Below are positions 8,557-17,317 of a stretch of DNA of 64,000 nt, in pieces. The DNA is from Symploca sp. SIO1C2. GTDB taxonomy: Bacteria; Cyanobacteriota; Cyanobacteriia; Cyanobacteriales; Coleofasciculaceae. The stretch's first letter is position 1. Each line of letters opens with the position of its first letter. The notes below the pieces were generated by a model. The model did no database searches and was not told the DNA's origin. It saw only the letters and a program-made list of their open reading frames with translations. The position numbers were made by a program, and so were the translations under genes. The stretch lies in contig JAAHFP010000033.1 in the NCBI GenBank assembly GCA_010672925.1, positions 1-64,000 on the forward strand, read 5' to 3'.

Positions 8557-9633
8557 TCAGCTATTATTAAGTTTAACGAGACTTGGATCTACTTTCTCCA
8601 GAAAACTAGAATCGACAATATCACGAAAGTTTGGAATAGAAGTTTCTGGAGTTACTTTACCCGTTTCCTTTGCCCAATCCCCCTGAGCATTCCAGTAATC
8701 AATAAGTTTCTGCGTTAGAGCTGGTTTAAAGACAAAATTATTCCAAATACCATCTATAACATCTCGCTCAAGTTTTGTATAGTCTTGCAATATTTGTTTA
8801 GCTTCTTCCGGATTTTCGTCAATAAATTCTCCTGCCCGCTTAAGACCTTTGAGTAATGATTCAATTTCCTCGGATTGTTGCTCAATTTGTTCAGGACGAG
8901 CGTCTAATACATAAAACTCAGAATAAAGCTCAGGATCAGTAAAAGTTATTGCTCGTTCTCTTAACCTTTTTTCTGCAATAAAAGCAAAAGGATCAAAAAT
9001 GGAAATGGCATCGACACTCCCTGATGCTAAAGCAGCAGGCATATCCTCTGGTTTCTGACTCACAATTTCGATTTCATCATCCTTGATTTGATAACGTTTA
9101 AGGAATTCATAGGTATAAAACTCTGGTCCACCACCAATCGATGTAGCAAGTTTTCGCCTTTTTTTCTTGAAATATTCTGTTGGGTCTTTGAGCTCTCCGT
9201 CTTTGAGAGCAACAACTCTTACTTCGTTAGTAGTATCTTCAACTACTTGTGATACAACCCGGATTTTGTTCCCTTGTAAAGTAGCTAGTGCTACAGGTAC
9301 TTCTCCTGAAACTGCAAAGTCAATGGAACCGCCTAAGAATGCTTGGAGCGCAAACTTACCTGCTGTGAATTCTTTGATTTCTACATTGACTCCTTCTTCC
9401 TGAAAAAATCCTTTTTCCTGGGCAACCATAACTAAAGTCATAGCTGGAGATACTTGTATCCCGACAGTAACTTGAGACTGATTATTCGAGCTATCAGAAC
9501 CATTGGTCGATACCTCAGACCCGTTGGGACAAGCCACCAGTGCCAGCATCATAAAAAGGCTGACAGAGAAAAGAAGTATAAACCGCCTATAAAGTTGCCA
9601 AGTTTTTCTCATAGCTAATTGGAGTCGAACCAT
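8557..9633 (-). CDS. ABC transporter substrate-binding lipoprotein, NMT1/SsuA family
   Basis: A 358-residue periplasmic binding protein. The N-terminus has a basic stretch, a hydrophobic core and a lipobox-like LALVAC with Cys at residue 35, so it is probably lipidated and anchored facing the periplasm. After it comes the family pattern VGIQVSPAMTLVMVAQEKGFF, then NVEIKEFTAGKFALQAFLGGSIDFAVSGEVPVALA, quoted here only as landmarks at about residues 56-130. It is the first gene of the uptake operon. An in-frame ATG at 9612 is an alternative start. The intergenic 9634-9872 shows no riboswitch I recognise. Members of this family bind sulfonates, nitrate, thiamine precursors or other small molecules; I cannot choose among them. 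Confidence 0.9.
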   Translation of the reverse strand: MVRLQLAMRKTWQLYRRFILLFSVSLFMMLALVACPNGSEVSTNGSDSSNNQSQVTVGIQVSPAMTLVMVAQEKGFFQEEGVNVEIKEFTAGKFALQAFLGGSIDFAVSGEVPVALATLQGNKIRVVSQVVEDTTNEVRVVALKDGELKDPTEYFKKKRRKLATSIGGGPEFYTYEFLKRYQIKDDEIEIVSQKPEDMPAALASGSVDAISIFDPFAFIAEKRLRERAITFTDPELYSEFYVLDARPEQIEQQSEEIESLLKGLKRAGEFIDENPEEAKQILQDYTKLERDVIDGIWNNFVFKPALTQKLIDYWNAQGDWAKETGKVTPETSIPNFRDIVDSSFLEKVDPSLVKLNNS

Positions 9634-9872
9634 GATTTCTTTACTGTTTCAAAAATCCTAACCACAAACCTCTTGCATTGTACAGCAACAAAGTTCGGTC
9701 TATGCAGGGCTTGTTTAATAACGCTATAAGCTATACCAGATAATGCTTTTAATGTGTTCTATATTGAAAAATACTTTATTTATAGTGTAATGAAGTTCAC
9801 CAATCGAGTGCATTTTTGAGGAAAATCTCTGAGCTAATCATAAATAATCAGTTTAGGACGGTCCCCAATTCC

Positions 9873-10181
9873 CTACTTCGATAAATCCCGTGGTTCATAA
9901 GAGCAACAATTCTCACAGGGACCAGATGGGTTAACAGCGCAGCGAATGTAGGCAGAGCAAGCATTGAATTTGCAGGTAATGTCACCAATGATATAACCAA
10001 CACCTTCTACATGATGTCGATCGTTTGGTAGCTGATTTCTGCCCAATACCCTAACTACTGGTGCTTGTGTCGCTCTTCTCAGCCTCTCTTGAGCTCGTTC
10101 CTTAGCTTTGCGCATTACTAATACAGAAACCACTGGTGGCATCAAACCCACCAAAAAACAAGCTAAGATTGTCTGTAACAT
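9873..10181 (-). CDS. DUF6464-like small membrane protein
   Basis: A 102-residue protein with one N-terminal hydrophobic segment (MLQTILACFLVGLMPPVVSV) followed by a basic Arg/Lys/Glu-rich stretch and a cysteine-rich tail (CKFNACSAYIRCAVNPSG, then CENCCSYE). The CxxNxxSxYIRCAVNPxGPC pattern matches what I recall of the cyanobacterial DUF6464 family, whose function is unknown. The closely spaced cysteines could bind a metal or form disulfides. It stands alone between the transporter operon and a decayed gene. Confidence 0.78.
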   Translation of the reverse strand: MLQTILACFLVGLMPPVVSVLVMRKAKERAQERLRRATQAPVVRVLGRNQLPNDRHHVEGVGYIIGDITCKFNACSAYIRCAVNPSGPCENCCSYEPRDLSK

Positions 10182-10410
10182 ATGGATTTTCCTCTGGGAT
10201 GAGTCTGCTGATTTCGTCGCTTTACTGCTGCCCTGATTTTGGCGATGTTGTTCATTTGTTCAACTGCCACAGTGCTGATAGCACACTCCAACGCCTCTGA
10301 TACCCAATTTAGCCTGAAATTCCTGAGAAGTTCCACCCTTAGGACTGTATAACCAAAGAGTGGGAAGATATAGCGCTTCGTGCAGGTGTTAGGGAGGTGG
10401 ATATTTGTGA

Positions 10411-10716
10411 TTATTCACCACAGTCAATCTGTAAAAACACGAGCACTCGTTGCTAAATAACAAAATTTCCATCAAAAAGGACAAGGTTTGCTCACAACTC
10501 AGGCCAAGTGTGTAAGACAATATGAGATTCTGCTAAAGTTGCTGTAGCTGTGACTCGGTGAGGACTAAGCTGGTGTACACATATATCAATAAGGGTTGCT
10601 CCTCCAGCTGTAATCGTCGCGCCTTGATTGAGACGATTACAACAATCTAAAATTTCTCTGGTCAAAGCTAGGCAAAACAACAAACAACAAACAACCAATA
10701 ACCAATAACAAACCAA
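10411..10716 (-). pseudogene. speD: Decayed S-adenosylmethionine decarboxylase (SpeD) remnant
   Basis: The open frame 10492-10716 encodes 74 residues whose second half (GGATLIDICVHQLSPHR, then TLAESHIVLHTWPE) matches the core of bacterial AdoMet decarboxylase, including the processing-site-like ESH and the HTWPE motif. The family is usually about 120-140 residues. Here the N-terminal domain is replaced by a hydrophobic peptide translated from a TTGTTTGTTG-type STRR. A TGA follows HTWPEL and, after a further TAG in the same frame, a segment ends VFLQIDCGE, reminiscent of the family C-terminus VFTCG. I infer a pseudogene of a polyamine-biosynthesis enzyme. The C-terminal match is weak. Confidence 0.6.
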
Positions 10717-11057
10717 TGGATTATAAAACAGCTCGTAGTTTCTTAATTAATCAGGCAATAGCATCTGACAAAAATGCTGACACTTTCCTTATGCGTCTTA
10801 AGCAAGGAAAAGCACCAGTACCTGGCCAGGTAACTAATATGTTATTAGCCCTGAAAGTAGTCTTTGATAGTCTAAAAAATTCTCCAACTATTGACCGAGA
10901 ACTCATTTACTCACTGTATCTTTTGTCTGTTGAAAGTAGGCAACATTTTGAAACTGGTCGTCAAGCTGGGGCTAACTGGCCTCCACTGCTAGATGAAGAT
11001 TTAAAACGAATTAACAGGGCTGTCAAGAGTATTTTTGCTGGAGTTTGGAATAATTAG
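10716..11057 (+). CDS. Conserved cyanobacterial small protein of unknown function
   Basis: A 113-residue soluble, mainly helical-looking protein ([18 protein letters not shown]..., ending FAGVWNN) with no motif I can assign. Related cyanobacterial proteins have, as far as I recall, sometimes been labelled dethiobiotin synthetase, but this one lacks a P-loop and is far too short for that enzyme, so I do not accept the label. The ATG shares one base with the end of the divergent speD remnant, and an AACAAACAACC STRR lies immediately upstream of the start. Confidence 0.65.
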   Translation: MDYKTARSFLINQAIASDKNADTFLMRLKQGKAPVPGQVTNMLLALKVVFDSLKNSPTIDRELIYSLYLLSVESRQHFETGRQAGANWPPLLDEDLKRINRAVKSIFAGVWNN

Positions 11058-11166
11058 TTGTTTGTTGTTGGTTGTTTGTTGTTTGTTATTGGCTAAAGCT
11101 TACTGTACAAATTTCCTTCCCTCGGGATTTTCTATTCTCCTCCAAGGAGGGGTTAGGAGTAGGTTG

Positions 11167-11262
11167 GTGCATCCTTCCTCCTGCCTTCTGCCTCCTGCCT
11201 CCTGCCTTCTGCCTCCTGCCTCCTGCCTTCTGCCTCCTGCCTTCTGCCTCCTGCCTTCTCAC
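11167..11262. repeat. STRR tract, CTTCTGCCTCCTGC units
   Basis: Six or more tandem copies of a CTTCTGCCTCCTGC unit, the complement of the GGCAGAAGGCAGGA tract at 2.0 kb. Just upstream (11141-11166) is a copy of the palindromic CCTCCAAGGAGGGGTTAGG element. Open frames crossing this tract are low-complexity PPASCLLPP translations and not genes. Confidence 0.85.
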
Positions 11263-11263
11263 A

Positions 11264-11863
11264 CTAGCGATCGCGTAATTGTGTTTCTAGCTTGTCCAAA
11301 TATTCTTTCTGGAAAATGGTAAGATGTCCATAGAAGGCTTTGCCACTCTCAGTATTGGTTACTTCCATCCAATAAGCATAGCGCTCTCCTAACAGTAGTT
11401 GCCCTTCTTGGGCTGCTAATAGAGGTCGGTCTTGCCGCCTCGCTAAATCTACAGTTTCTGGGGCGGGATAGTCGTATACGAGTCTGGCTCTTTGGTAATC
11501 TTGATAAACAGCTAAACCATAGATCACTCTTAGAGATTCTTGGAGACGGTTGAATGTTACACCATTAATTTGGTCATAGAAAGCAAGGCGCTCATGACGA
11601 ATTGTTCCTTTGTTTTTGACTAAAGTTAGTTCTCCCGGAGGCAGTATGCTAGCTTTAAAAGTAAATTCCTGAGCCGCTGTTTCACTCTTGCGTACTCTTA
11701 ACCTATCAATAACGCCAGGTCTTAGGGTAGGATGAGCATTGATCCAGGCAGCAACTGTTTCCGTCTTCTCTCCTGGTAAAGCTTTGGCAGTAGAGGTGAA
11801 AAGGAAAAAGTACAAAGGAAAAAGTAAAAAATACTTTGCTTGTTTTAGTTGTCTATTTTTCAT
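11264..11863 (-). CDS. Predicted secreted protein of unknown function
   Basis: A 199-residue protein with a clear N-terminal signal peptide: basic [10 protein letters not shown], a Leu/Phe-rich core, then a STAKALP cleavage-like region. It is probably exported to the periplasm or beyond. The mature part has no recognised motif. It resembles unnamed cyanobacterial hypothetical proteins with a mixed alpha/beta composition. Repeat tracts on both sides (11.17-11.26 and 11.9-12.2 kb) isolate it from its neighbours. Confidence 0.7.
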   Translation of the reverse strand: MKNRQLKQAKYFLLFPLYFFLFTSTAKALPGEKTETVAAWINAHPTLRPGVIDRLRVRKSETAAQEFTFKASILPPGELTLVKNKGTIRHERLAFYDQINGVTFNRLQESLRVIYGLAVYQDYQRARLVYDYPAPETVDLARRQDRPLLAAQEGQLLLGERYAYWMEVTNTESGKAFYGHLTIFQKEYLDKLETQLRDR

Positions 11864-11910
11864 TTTTTATTAAGCTGTTGTGTATCTAAACTGTATATAT
11901 AGCAATCCTA

Positions 11911-12170
11911 TCAGCTCCCCCAGCTTCCTCAGCCCCCTCAGCTTCCTCAGCTCCCCCAGCTCCCCCAGCTCCCCCAGCTTCCTCAGCTTCCTCAGCTCCC
12001 CCAGCTCCCTCAGCTCCCTCAGCTCCCCCAGCTTCCTCAGCCCCCTCAGCTTCCTCAGCTCCCCCAGCTCCCCCAGCTCCCCCAGCTTCCTCAGCTTCCT
12101 CAGCTCCCTCAGCTCCCTCAGCTCCCTCAGCTCCCTCAGCTCCCTCAGCTTCCTCAGCTTCCCCAAGCTT
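11911..12170. repeat. Long STRR tract, CAGCTYCYY units
   Basis: About 260 bases of 9-base units (CAGCTCCCC, CAGCTTCCT, CAGCTCCCT), including a higher-order block repeated near 11930-12000 and 12034-12095. It ends right at the stop codon of the alcohol dehydrogenase gene. Open frames on both strands span it (SSPSSPS and LGELREL patterns) but are periodic translations of the repeat. Confidence 0.9.
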
Positions 12171-13200
12171 ACTCCGGTTCAATTGCAACTTTGATGGCTT
12201 GACGATTTTTCATCTCTTCAAACACCTGCTCTAAATCTTTGAGGGGACGGTAGTCACTAATAAGTAGTTCAAACGGTATGACTCGACTCGCTAACAGGGA
12301 TAGGGCCTCTCGCACAAAGGTGGGGGTGTTGTGAAAGACCCCTTTGAGGGTTAGGGAACTGTAATGTAGTTCTTCCGTACTGACGGTAATGGTGGTATCG
12401 CGAGGACAGCCACCAAATAAATTAATTGTCGCACCAGGACGCCCACAAGCGATCGCCATTTCCCAAACAGAGGGAACACCGGTAGCTTCAATCACAATAT
12501 CTGCTCCCCAGCCATCAGTTAAATTGCGCACCAATCCTGGTACATCCTTTAAATTATGGTGGTTAAAAGTTCGAGATGCTCCTAATTGTTCCCCAATTTG
12601 CAGACGTTGATCATGACCCCCAAAGAGAAACACTTCTGCTGCTGATTTTTGAGCTAGTACTGCGGTGAACATCAAACCAATAGCACCATCTCCGATAACC
12701 ACTACTCGGTCAGCAGATTGAACATTAGAAGATGCTACCCCATGCAAGACACAAGCGAGGGGTTCTGTCAGAGATGCTAGAGCATTATCTAAGTCGTCAG
12801 GTAAAGCTAAGAGGTTATGTTGTACGATTGCTGATGGTATTTTCAGGTACTCAGCAAAAGTGCCATTATTGAATACTAAGTTAGGACATAGAGAATACTC
12901 CTGGCGGTGGCAGAAAAAACAGTTCATACAGGGAGCAGAGTTATTGGCAACTACCCTATCGCCAACTTCCCAGCCGGTAACTCCTGCTCCGAGGGAAACA
13001 ATTTCACCAACGGCTTCGTGACCAAACAATGTAGGGAGTTTCAACATTTTCGCATGACCACCACGACGCCAGACTTTAAGATCCGTCCCACAGGTTGTTG
13101 CTGTCTTGACTTTAATCACAATTTCACCCGCCGCAACTGTGGGTAAAGCGACTTCTTCCAACCGCAAATCTTCTTGACCGTAAAGTAGTGCTGCCAGCAA
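12169..13200 (-). CDS. Zinc-dependent alcohol/sugar dehydrogenase (MDR family)
   Basis: A 343-residue medium-chain dehydrogenase that oxidises an alcohol or polyol with NAD(P). Visible features are the catalytic-zinc Cys in TTCGTDLKVW, GHEAVGEI with the zinc-ligand His-Glu, the structural-zinc cysteines in CMNCFFCHRQEYSLC, and the Rossmann-fold glycine motif VVVIGDGAIGLMFTA. The full set of ligands suggests an active enzyme, closest in pattern to threonine/sorbitol dehydrogenase-like members. The substrate is unknown. The last codons run directly into an STRR tract, so the C-terminus (AIKVAIEPE) lies at the repeat boundary. Confidence 0.9.
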   Translation of the reverse strand: MLAALLYGQEDLRLEEVALPTVAAGEIVIKVKTATTCGTDLKVWRRGGHAKMLKLPTLFGHEAVGEIVSLGAGVTGWEVGDRVVANNSAPCMNCFFCHRQEYSLCPNLVFNNGTFAEYLKIPSAIVQHNLLALPDDLDNALASLTEPLACVLHGVASSNVQSADRVVVIGDGAIGLMFTAVLAQKSAAEVFLFGGHDQRLQIGEQLGASRTFNHHNLKDVPGLVRNLTDGWGADIVIEATGVPSVWEMAIACGRPGATINLFGGCPRDTTITVSTEELHYSSLTLKGVFHNTPTFVREALSLLASRVIPFELLISDYRPLKDLEQVFEEMKNRQAIKVAIEPE

Positions 13201-13281
13201 GATGGATCACCTCTGAGCATGGTATTTATGGATGATAACTCAAATTCAGTAGATGGAGAACTTTTGTTCGTGCGGCCTCCA

Positions 13282-13357
13282 GTTCCCCTCCTGGGAGGGG
13301 TTAGGGGTGGGCTTGCCTCGATTTCCCCTCCTGGGAGGGGCTAGGGGTGGGTTTGCC
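13282..13357. repeat. Tandem pair of the CCCCTCCTGGGAGGGG palindromic repeat
   Basis: Two adjacent copies of TTCCCCTCCTGGGAGGGG followed by YTAGGGGTGGG. Single copies of this dispersed element appear near 11141, 35726 (inverted) and 51573. It can fold into a GC-rich hairpin. It lies between the divergent alcohol dehydrogenase and glycosyltransferase genes. Confidence 0.85.
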
Positions 13358-13361
13358 TCCT

Positions 13362-13437
13362 AATGCTCTTGAGAAACTAGAAATAACAATAGGATAGCTA
13401 CATCTTATGATCTGACTAGTTTATGGCTTCTTTTTGG
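13362..13437. repeat. Dispersed ~77-bp repeat, copy 1
   Basis: Begins with the shared 20-base block CTCTTGAGAAACTAGAAATA and contains GACTAGTTT near its end. A second copy with the same order of blocks lies at 50492-50570. Copy 1 is just upstream of the glycosyltransferase start; copy 2 is upstream of the secreted-protein gene at 49.4-50.4 kb. It may be a mobile remnant or a shared regulatory region. Confidence 0.7.
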
Positions 13438-13472
13438 ACTGAAGTCCTACTACTGCTTATTACGAAAAACAG

Positions 13473-15068
13473 TTGATATCAAAAGCTTTCCAGTTCATCC
13501 TACTCCCACTAGTGGCCCTCCTACTGCTGCGACTAGTATTTTGGTTTGCGACTTTCCCGAATCCCGACGAAGCCTACTACTGGCTGTGGGGACAGCATCC
13601 AGCATTTTCTTATTATGATCATCCCCCTCTGCAAGCTTGGGTTCAGGGTCTTGGTACTGCGGTTTTCGGACGCTCTGCTTTTACCTTACGGCTTCCCAAC
13701 CTGATCAGCAATGGGGTTTTCTTCTACACTTACTATCAGATTACCCGCTATCTTTATGGAGAGAAGGACAGATACTCTTTCTGGTTAGTAATGACACTGG
13801 TGTTGACATCACCGTTGTACTTCCTATTTCTCGCCTTAGCTTGGCATGACCATCTTTTGATTACTTTGTCGTTAGTCTCAGCCTACCTATTTATTAGGTT
13901 TCTGGATGCTTACCTAAGGGATGGCAAGGGTCAAAACTGGCGGCTTTATGGAGCAGCAGTAACTATCGGCTTAGCTGGATTGTGCAAATATACGGCAGTG
14001 TTTGTTGCACTGGGATTTGCTGCTACTGTGGTATGTGACCAACGACTGCGCCCTTTGCTACGCGATCGCAGAATTTATTTGGCAGGAGCGATCGCTACTA
14101 GTGCTATTCTCCCTATTGTACTGTGGAACTATACTAACGACTTCCAATCATTTCGCTACTACTTTGACCGGAGTATCAATACTAGTGGTTTTCGTTTCCA
14201 GTTTGCTGAACCGCTGAAATTCTTCCTCTTCTCGGTGCTGATGCTCTCTCCCGTTAATTGTTGGGCAATCTTTCAGGTACTTAAAAGAAGGCAGAAGGTA
14301 GAAGTCAGTCCTAATGAAGAAATTTTTACCACTACTAACGAAAACCCATATTTCCCCGTCCCCGCGTCCCCCCGTCTCCCTGTCTCTTCCGCCTCAGTTT
14401 ACCAAACAGTAGCCCTGTGGGTATTTGCCATTTCAAGCATAACCCTCACAGCTATTTCTTTGGTTTACACAGCCCTCTATTACTGGAACATTTTGGCCTA
14501 TCTGCTGCTATTTCCCCTGTTACCAACCCTCTTTATTAAAAATCAACAGGGAGCAGGAAATGCTTCTCCTCTCCGACGAAAATCACTGCTGTTAACAGGT
14601 CAAATCTACGGTTTACTATTTGCTGCTTTATTGGTAGTTAACTATAGCATACTTCCCTTAGCTAGCCTAGGGAGTAAAGATGCAGATCCTGAATCCCGTA
14701 TGTTGTTTGGCTGGAAAGATGTAGCAGCCGCAGTCCGCCAGGAAGCAGCACAATTAGGTAATGAACCGTTACTGGTAACCACAGATTATCGCTCTGCCTC
14801 TGCACTGGCCTATCAGTTGCAAAATCCTCATGTGATTGCCATTGCCGACAGAATTGATCAGTTCGACTTTTGGTATAATGAAGGTGATTTTCCCAGTAAA
14901 GATGCCCTAATTTTAGCAGACGATTGGCATCCAATTACACCAGAACTACTATCCCGATTTCAGCAAACCTCAGCACCAATTACTGTTCCTGTTACTCGAT
15001 TTGGGGTATGGATTAAGGATTACTATGTAGTGCTAAGTGTTATAGCAAAAGGCAGAGGGCAGGAATAA
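13473..15068 (+). CDS. GT39/ArnT-like membrane glycosyltransferase
   Basis: A 531-residue polytopic membrane protein of the dolichyl-phosphate-mannose mannosyltransferase/ArnT superfamily (PMT_2). The N-terminal loop FPNPDEAYYWLWGQHPA carries the acidic D-E motif typical of the catalytic periplasmic loop, followed by YYDHPPLQAW and many membrane segments. Such enzymes move a sugar from a polyprenyl-phosphate donor onto lipid or protein. Acceptor unknown. The start is a TTG at 13473; I see no ATG that would retain the N-terminal membrane segment. A hydrophilic stretch near residues 270-310 (RRQKVEVSPNEE, then PVPASPRLPVS) looks repeat-derived (CCCCGTCCCCGCGTCC). Confidence 0.87.
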   Translation: MISKAFQFILLPLVALLLLRLVFWFATFPNPDEAYYWLWGQHPAFSYYDHPPLQAWVQGLGTAVFGRSAFTLRLPNLISNGVFFYTYYQITRYLYGEKDRYSFWLVMTLVLTSPLYFLFLALAWHDHLLITLSLVSAYLFIRFLDAYLRDGKGQNWRLYGAAVTIGLAGLCKYTAVFVALGFAATVVCDQRLRPLLRDRRIYLAGAIATSAILPIVLWNYTNDFQSFRYYFDRSINTSGFRFQFAEPLKFFLFSVLMLSPVNCWAIFQVLKRRQKVEVSPNEEIFTTTNENPYFPVPASPRLPVSSASVYQTVALWVFAISSITLTAISLVYTALYYWNILAYLLLFPLLPTLFIKNQQGAGNASPLRRKSLLLTGQIYGLLFAALLVVNYSILPLASLGSKDADPESRMLFGWKDVAAAVRQEAAQLGNEPLLVTTDYRSASALAYQLQNPHVIAIADRIDQFDFWYNEGDFPSKDALILADDWHPITPELLSRFQQTSAPITVPVTRFGVWIKDYYVVLSVIAKGRGQE

Positions 15069-15130
15069 GGTTGCAAGGTAGTGCGTACACGTAGTGCTGC
15101 CTAAGGCGATCGCGTAGAACAGACATTTTA

Positions 15131-15208
15131 TACCAAATCTGGTTACAATAGAGCCGTTTTGAGCAAACCCCGAAAAATCTGTAGAGACGCGCCATGGCGC
15201 GTCTCTAC
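15131..15208. repeat. Direct repeat copy A with perfect 28-bp palindrome
   Basis: Starts ATACCAAATCTGGTTACAAT, continues GAGCCGTTTTGAGCAAACC, and ends in a perfect palindrome at 15181-15208 with half site GTAGAGACGCGCCA. A second copy in the same orientation lies at 15793-15870, on the other side of the small secreted-protein gene. The same palindrome core recurs at 57091. Confidence 0.82.
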
Positions 15209-15269
15209 GGGTTGGATATAGCTCTACGACTATTTAATATTTGATCACTATTAAAAAAAAAGCTGCTAT

Positions 15270-15632
15270 TTATCGAAAAACAGGCTCTACGGCAATTGGC
15301 ACTTCTCCGATGTTTTCTATAACTACTCCATCACCAAACACATTTCCAGGGGGAAAATAACTGTCAATAGCTGATGGGTCACCGCAGGGTAGAAAATTTT
15401 TATCACTAAGGGGTGTCTCCCGGTCAGACACAATGTAAAAGGAATATTCAGCAAACTCAGGATATTGACAATCTACAGCATGAATCACAAATTGAGGGAC
15501 AAGGGGACCTTCAAATACCTCACCGGGGAAGACTATGTCTGCATTTGCAGCAAGAGCGTTTGCTTGAATGACGGTGATGGCCACGATGAGAGCAGCTAAC
15601 CACTTGCCAATTTGATTTAAGTATTTTTTCAT
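15270..15632 (-). CDS. Small predicted secreted protein
   Basis: A 120-residue protein with a signal peptide (MKKYLNQIGKWLAALIVAIT core, cleavage near ANALAANA). The mature part has two cysteines (VDCQYPEF and LPCGDPSA) that could pair, and ends EVPIAVEPVF. I do not recognise the family. It is a single gene framed by two direct repeat copies about 660 bases apart, which may mark an inserted or duplicated segment. Confidence 0.65.
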   Translation of the reverse strand: MKKYLNQIGKWLAALIVAITVIQANALAANADIVFPGEVFEGPLVPQFVIHAVDCQYPEFAEYSFYIVSDRETPLSDKNFLPCGDPSAIDSYFPPGNVFGDGVVIENIGEVPIAVEPVFR

Positions 15633-15792
15633 TGAACTTCACGAACAAAGGTGTGATGTTGATTTGAGTATTTTTACATACTTCCAATTCAACCCTTGTT
15701 TTGTCTATCCGTAAAATTACGTAATTTTGTGCGATCGCATTGCTCAATGTTTACATTCCACAAGCCGCGATTGTTTTCGACCTCAGGGGGTG

Positions 15793-15870
15793 ATACTAAA
15801 TTCGATTACAATGGAGCCGTTTTGAGCAAACCGTGAAATCCCTGTAGAGACGTTGCATGAAACGTCTCTT
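15793..15870. repeat. Direct repeat copy B with imperfect palindrome
   Basis: Contains GGAGCCGTTTTGAGCAAACC followed by TGTAGAGACGTTGCATG and AAACGTCTCTT. It matches copy A at 15131-15208 in order and orientation, except that the palindrome core is the TTGCATG variant and the right arm has one mismatch. Confidence 0.8.
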
Positions 15871-15878
15871 GTTATTAA

Positions 15879-17027
15879 TTATGTTCTTATCCATCTCTCA
15901 TCATACTCTGGTTGTTTTACTTTATCCTTTTCTGTCCTAGGAAAAAGCGCACCAGAGTCTTTATCAGTATATGATTCCTCTAACGATACGGGCTGGGGGT
16001 TATTTGTTGCTTCTGACAATGGTACGAAGTTCACTGATGGCTCTTGGTCATTAGGCTTATAAGTATCCTCGAATAAGTTGAACCGTACTTCGTCATTAAT
16101 ATCAACGTCAGACCCTATTGAGACCCCTGCTGAATTTTTTGGTAGAAGTTCAGGAAGAGGTATTTTTGAGGCATCATTTTCTTCCACCTCGTCATTTGAC
16201 TTGTCCAGCGACTCTTGTTCTGATTTTGTCCCAGCACTAAAAAATAACAGCAGCTCTTCTAGTGCTTTTAAATCATCATTTGATTTGTCCAGCGACTCTT
16301 GTTCTGATTCTGTCTCAGCAGCATCATCTTCAGTAGCAGACTCTCCCAGGGGAAGCTCATTATTTCCTTCCAACTTGTCCAGCGGCTCTTGTTCTGATGG
16401 GTGAGCGACATTTTGGGTAAGATTTCCATTCTCCGCGTCTCCTAACTCGTTTCCCCACTCTTTTTTTCGCTCACCCTGTTCTGATTCTTTCTCAGCACCA
16501 TTATCTTCAGTATTAGCATTTAACTGCTTCCGCTGATTTGTTAGTTCTTCTATCTCAATACTATTATTTTGAATAGTTTGAACAACTGTATTGTTATCTC
16601 CCTCTATCTGAGAAAAATTTACATTCAACTCATCAGCAATTTTATTGATATATACAACAACTTTCGGATAATCCCCCTGCCGAGTTTTTATTACTATCTG
16701 GTTAGTAACTTCTTTACATCTTTCAGAACGATCAACATAGTCATATATCAATTTCGCCACCTGTTTTAATTTGTCCGGTTCACTTAAGTCCAATGAAAGT
16801 ACATTAGATAATGATTCTTTACCAAGAGAACCTGACAACTCATTTCGTTCTTGAGTTAAATCGTTCTGCCAAATCTTTACTTCTTCTCTAGTAGCAGCAT
16901 CTGATGAACTTTTAATTGGCATCAAAAGCGACGTAGCGTACCACACACCTATAATGAGATCTAACATAAGTAAATGCCCTAACCTTATATAAATCCTAAG
17001 ATAGCAACCATAAACTAATAGCAGCAT
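15879..17027 (-). CDS. Low-complexity acidic protein with N-terminal membrane segment, unknown function
   Basis: A 382-residue protein with a hydrophobic N-terminus (to about residue 36), a helical region, and a long acidic tail. The tail contains a partly repeated segment with SEQESLDKSND (about residues 238-275) and an earlier SEQEPLDK. Residues about 180-205 read GERKKEWGNELGDAENGNLT, almost the same as a segment of the OmpA-family protein at 41.6 kb and derived from a dispersed DNA repeat. The alternative start M21 at 16967 would keep only part of the hydrophobic segment. I cannot assign a function. The protein-level repeats indicate expansion by repeat insertion or slippage. Confidence 0.65.
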   Translation of the reverse strand: MLLLVYGCYLRIYIRLGHLLMLDLIIGVWYATSLLMPIKSSSDAATREEVKIWQNDLTQERNELSGSLGKESLSNVLSLDLSEPDKLKQVAKLIYDYVDRSERCKEVTNQIVIKTRQGDYPKVVVYINKIADELNVNFSQIEGDNNTVVQTIQNNSIEIEELTNQRKQLNANTEDNGAEKESEQGERKKEWGNELGDAENGNLTQNVAHPSEQEPLDKLEGNNELPLGESATEDDAAETESEQESLDKSNDDLKALEELLLFFSAGTKSEQESLDKSNDEVEENDASKIPLPELLPKNSAGVSIGSDVDINDEVRFNLFEDTYKPNDQEPSVNFVPLSEATNNPQPVSLEESYTDKDSGALFPRTEKDKVKQPEYDERWIRT

Positions 17028-17173
17028 CTTCCTCTAGTAAAAATTTAATAAAACTTATCCTTCAACACCAACTTCCACAACCCAACCATAGAAACAACCA
17101 ACCACGAGAAAAAGCAATAAAATCCTTACCCTATAAACATTCCCAATTCCCAATCCCCAATTCTCAATATGTC

Positions 17174-17247
17174 GGAGGGCGAAGCATTTGGATTGCATAA
17201 TTTGGGATTTCACCGATGAGTTTTCGCCCAAATGCTTACGCCCCTAC
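17174..17247. repeat. Inverted repeat GGGCGAAGCATTTGG
   Basis: Arms GGGCGAAGCATTTGG (17177-17191) and CCCAAATGCTTACGCCC (17227-17243) can pair around a loop of about 35 bases. It is a palindromic interspersed element in the gap before the VapBC-like pair. An STRR tract of ATTCCCA units precedes it. Confidence 0.75.
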
Positions 17248-17317
17248 ACCCAAATCCCCATTCAACCGAGAAAGCTTACCTTTGGAATTGGGGTAAAATG
17301 AGGAAAAAGAGGGCAAA

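Noticed and set aside
11035-11322. Hydrophobic/Pro-Cys-rich open frames
   Set aside because: Built from TTGTTTGTTG and CTTCTGCCTCCTGC repeats.
11870-12194. Three overlapping low-complexity open frames on both strands
   Set aside because: All are periodic translations of the 9-base STRR; codons follow the repeat phase and not protein constraints.
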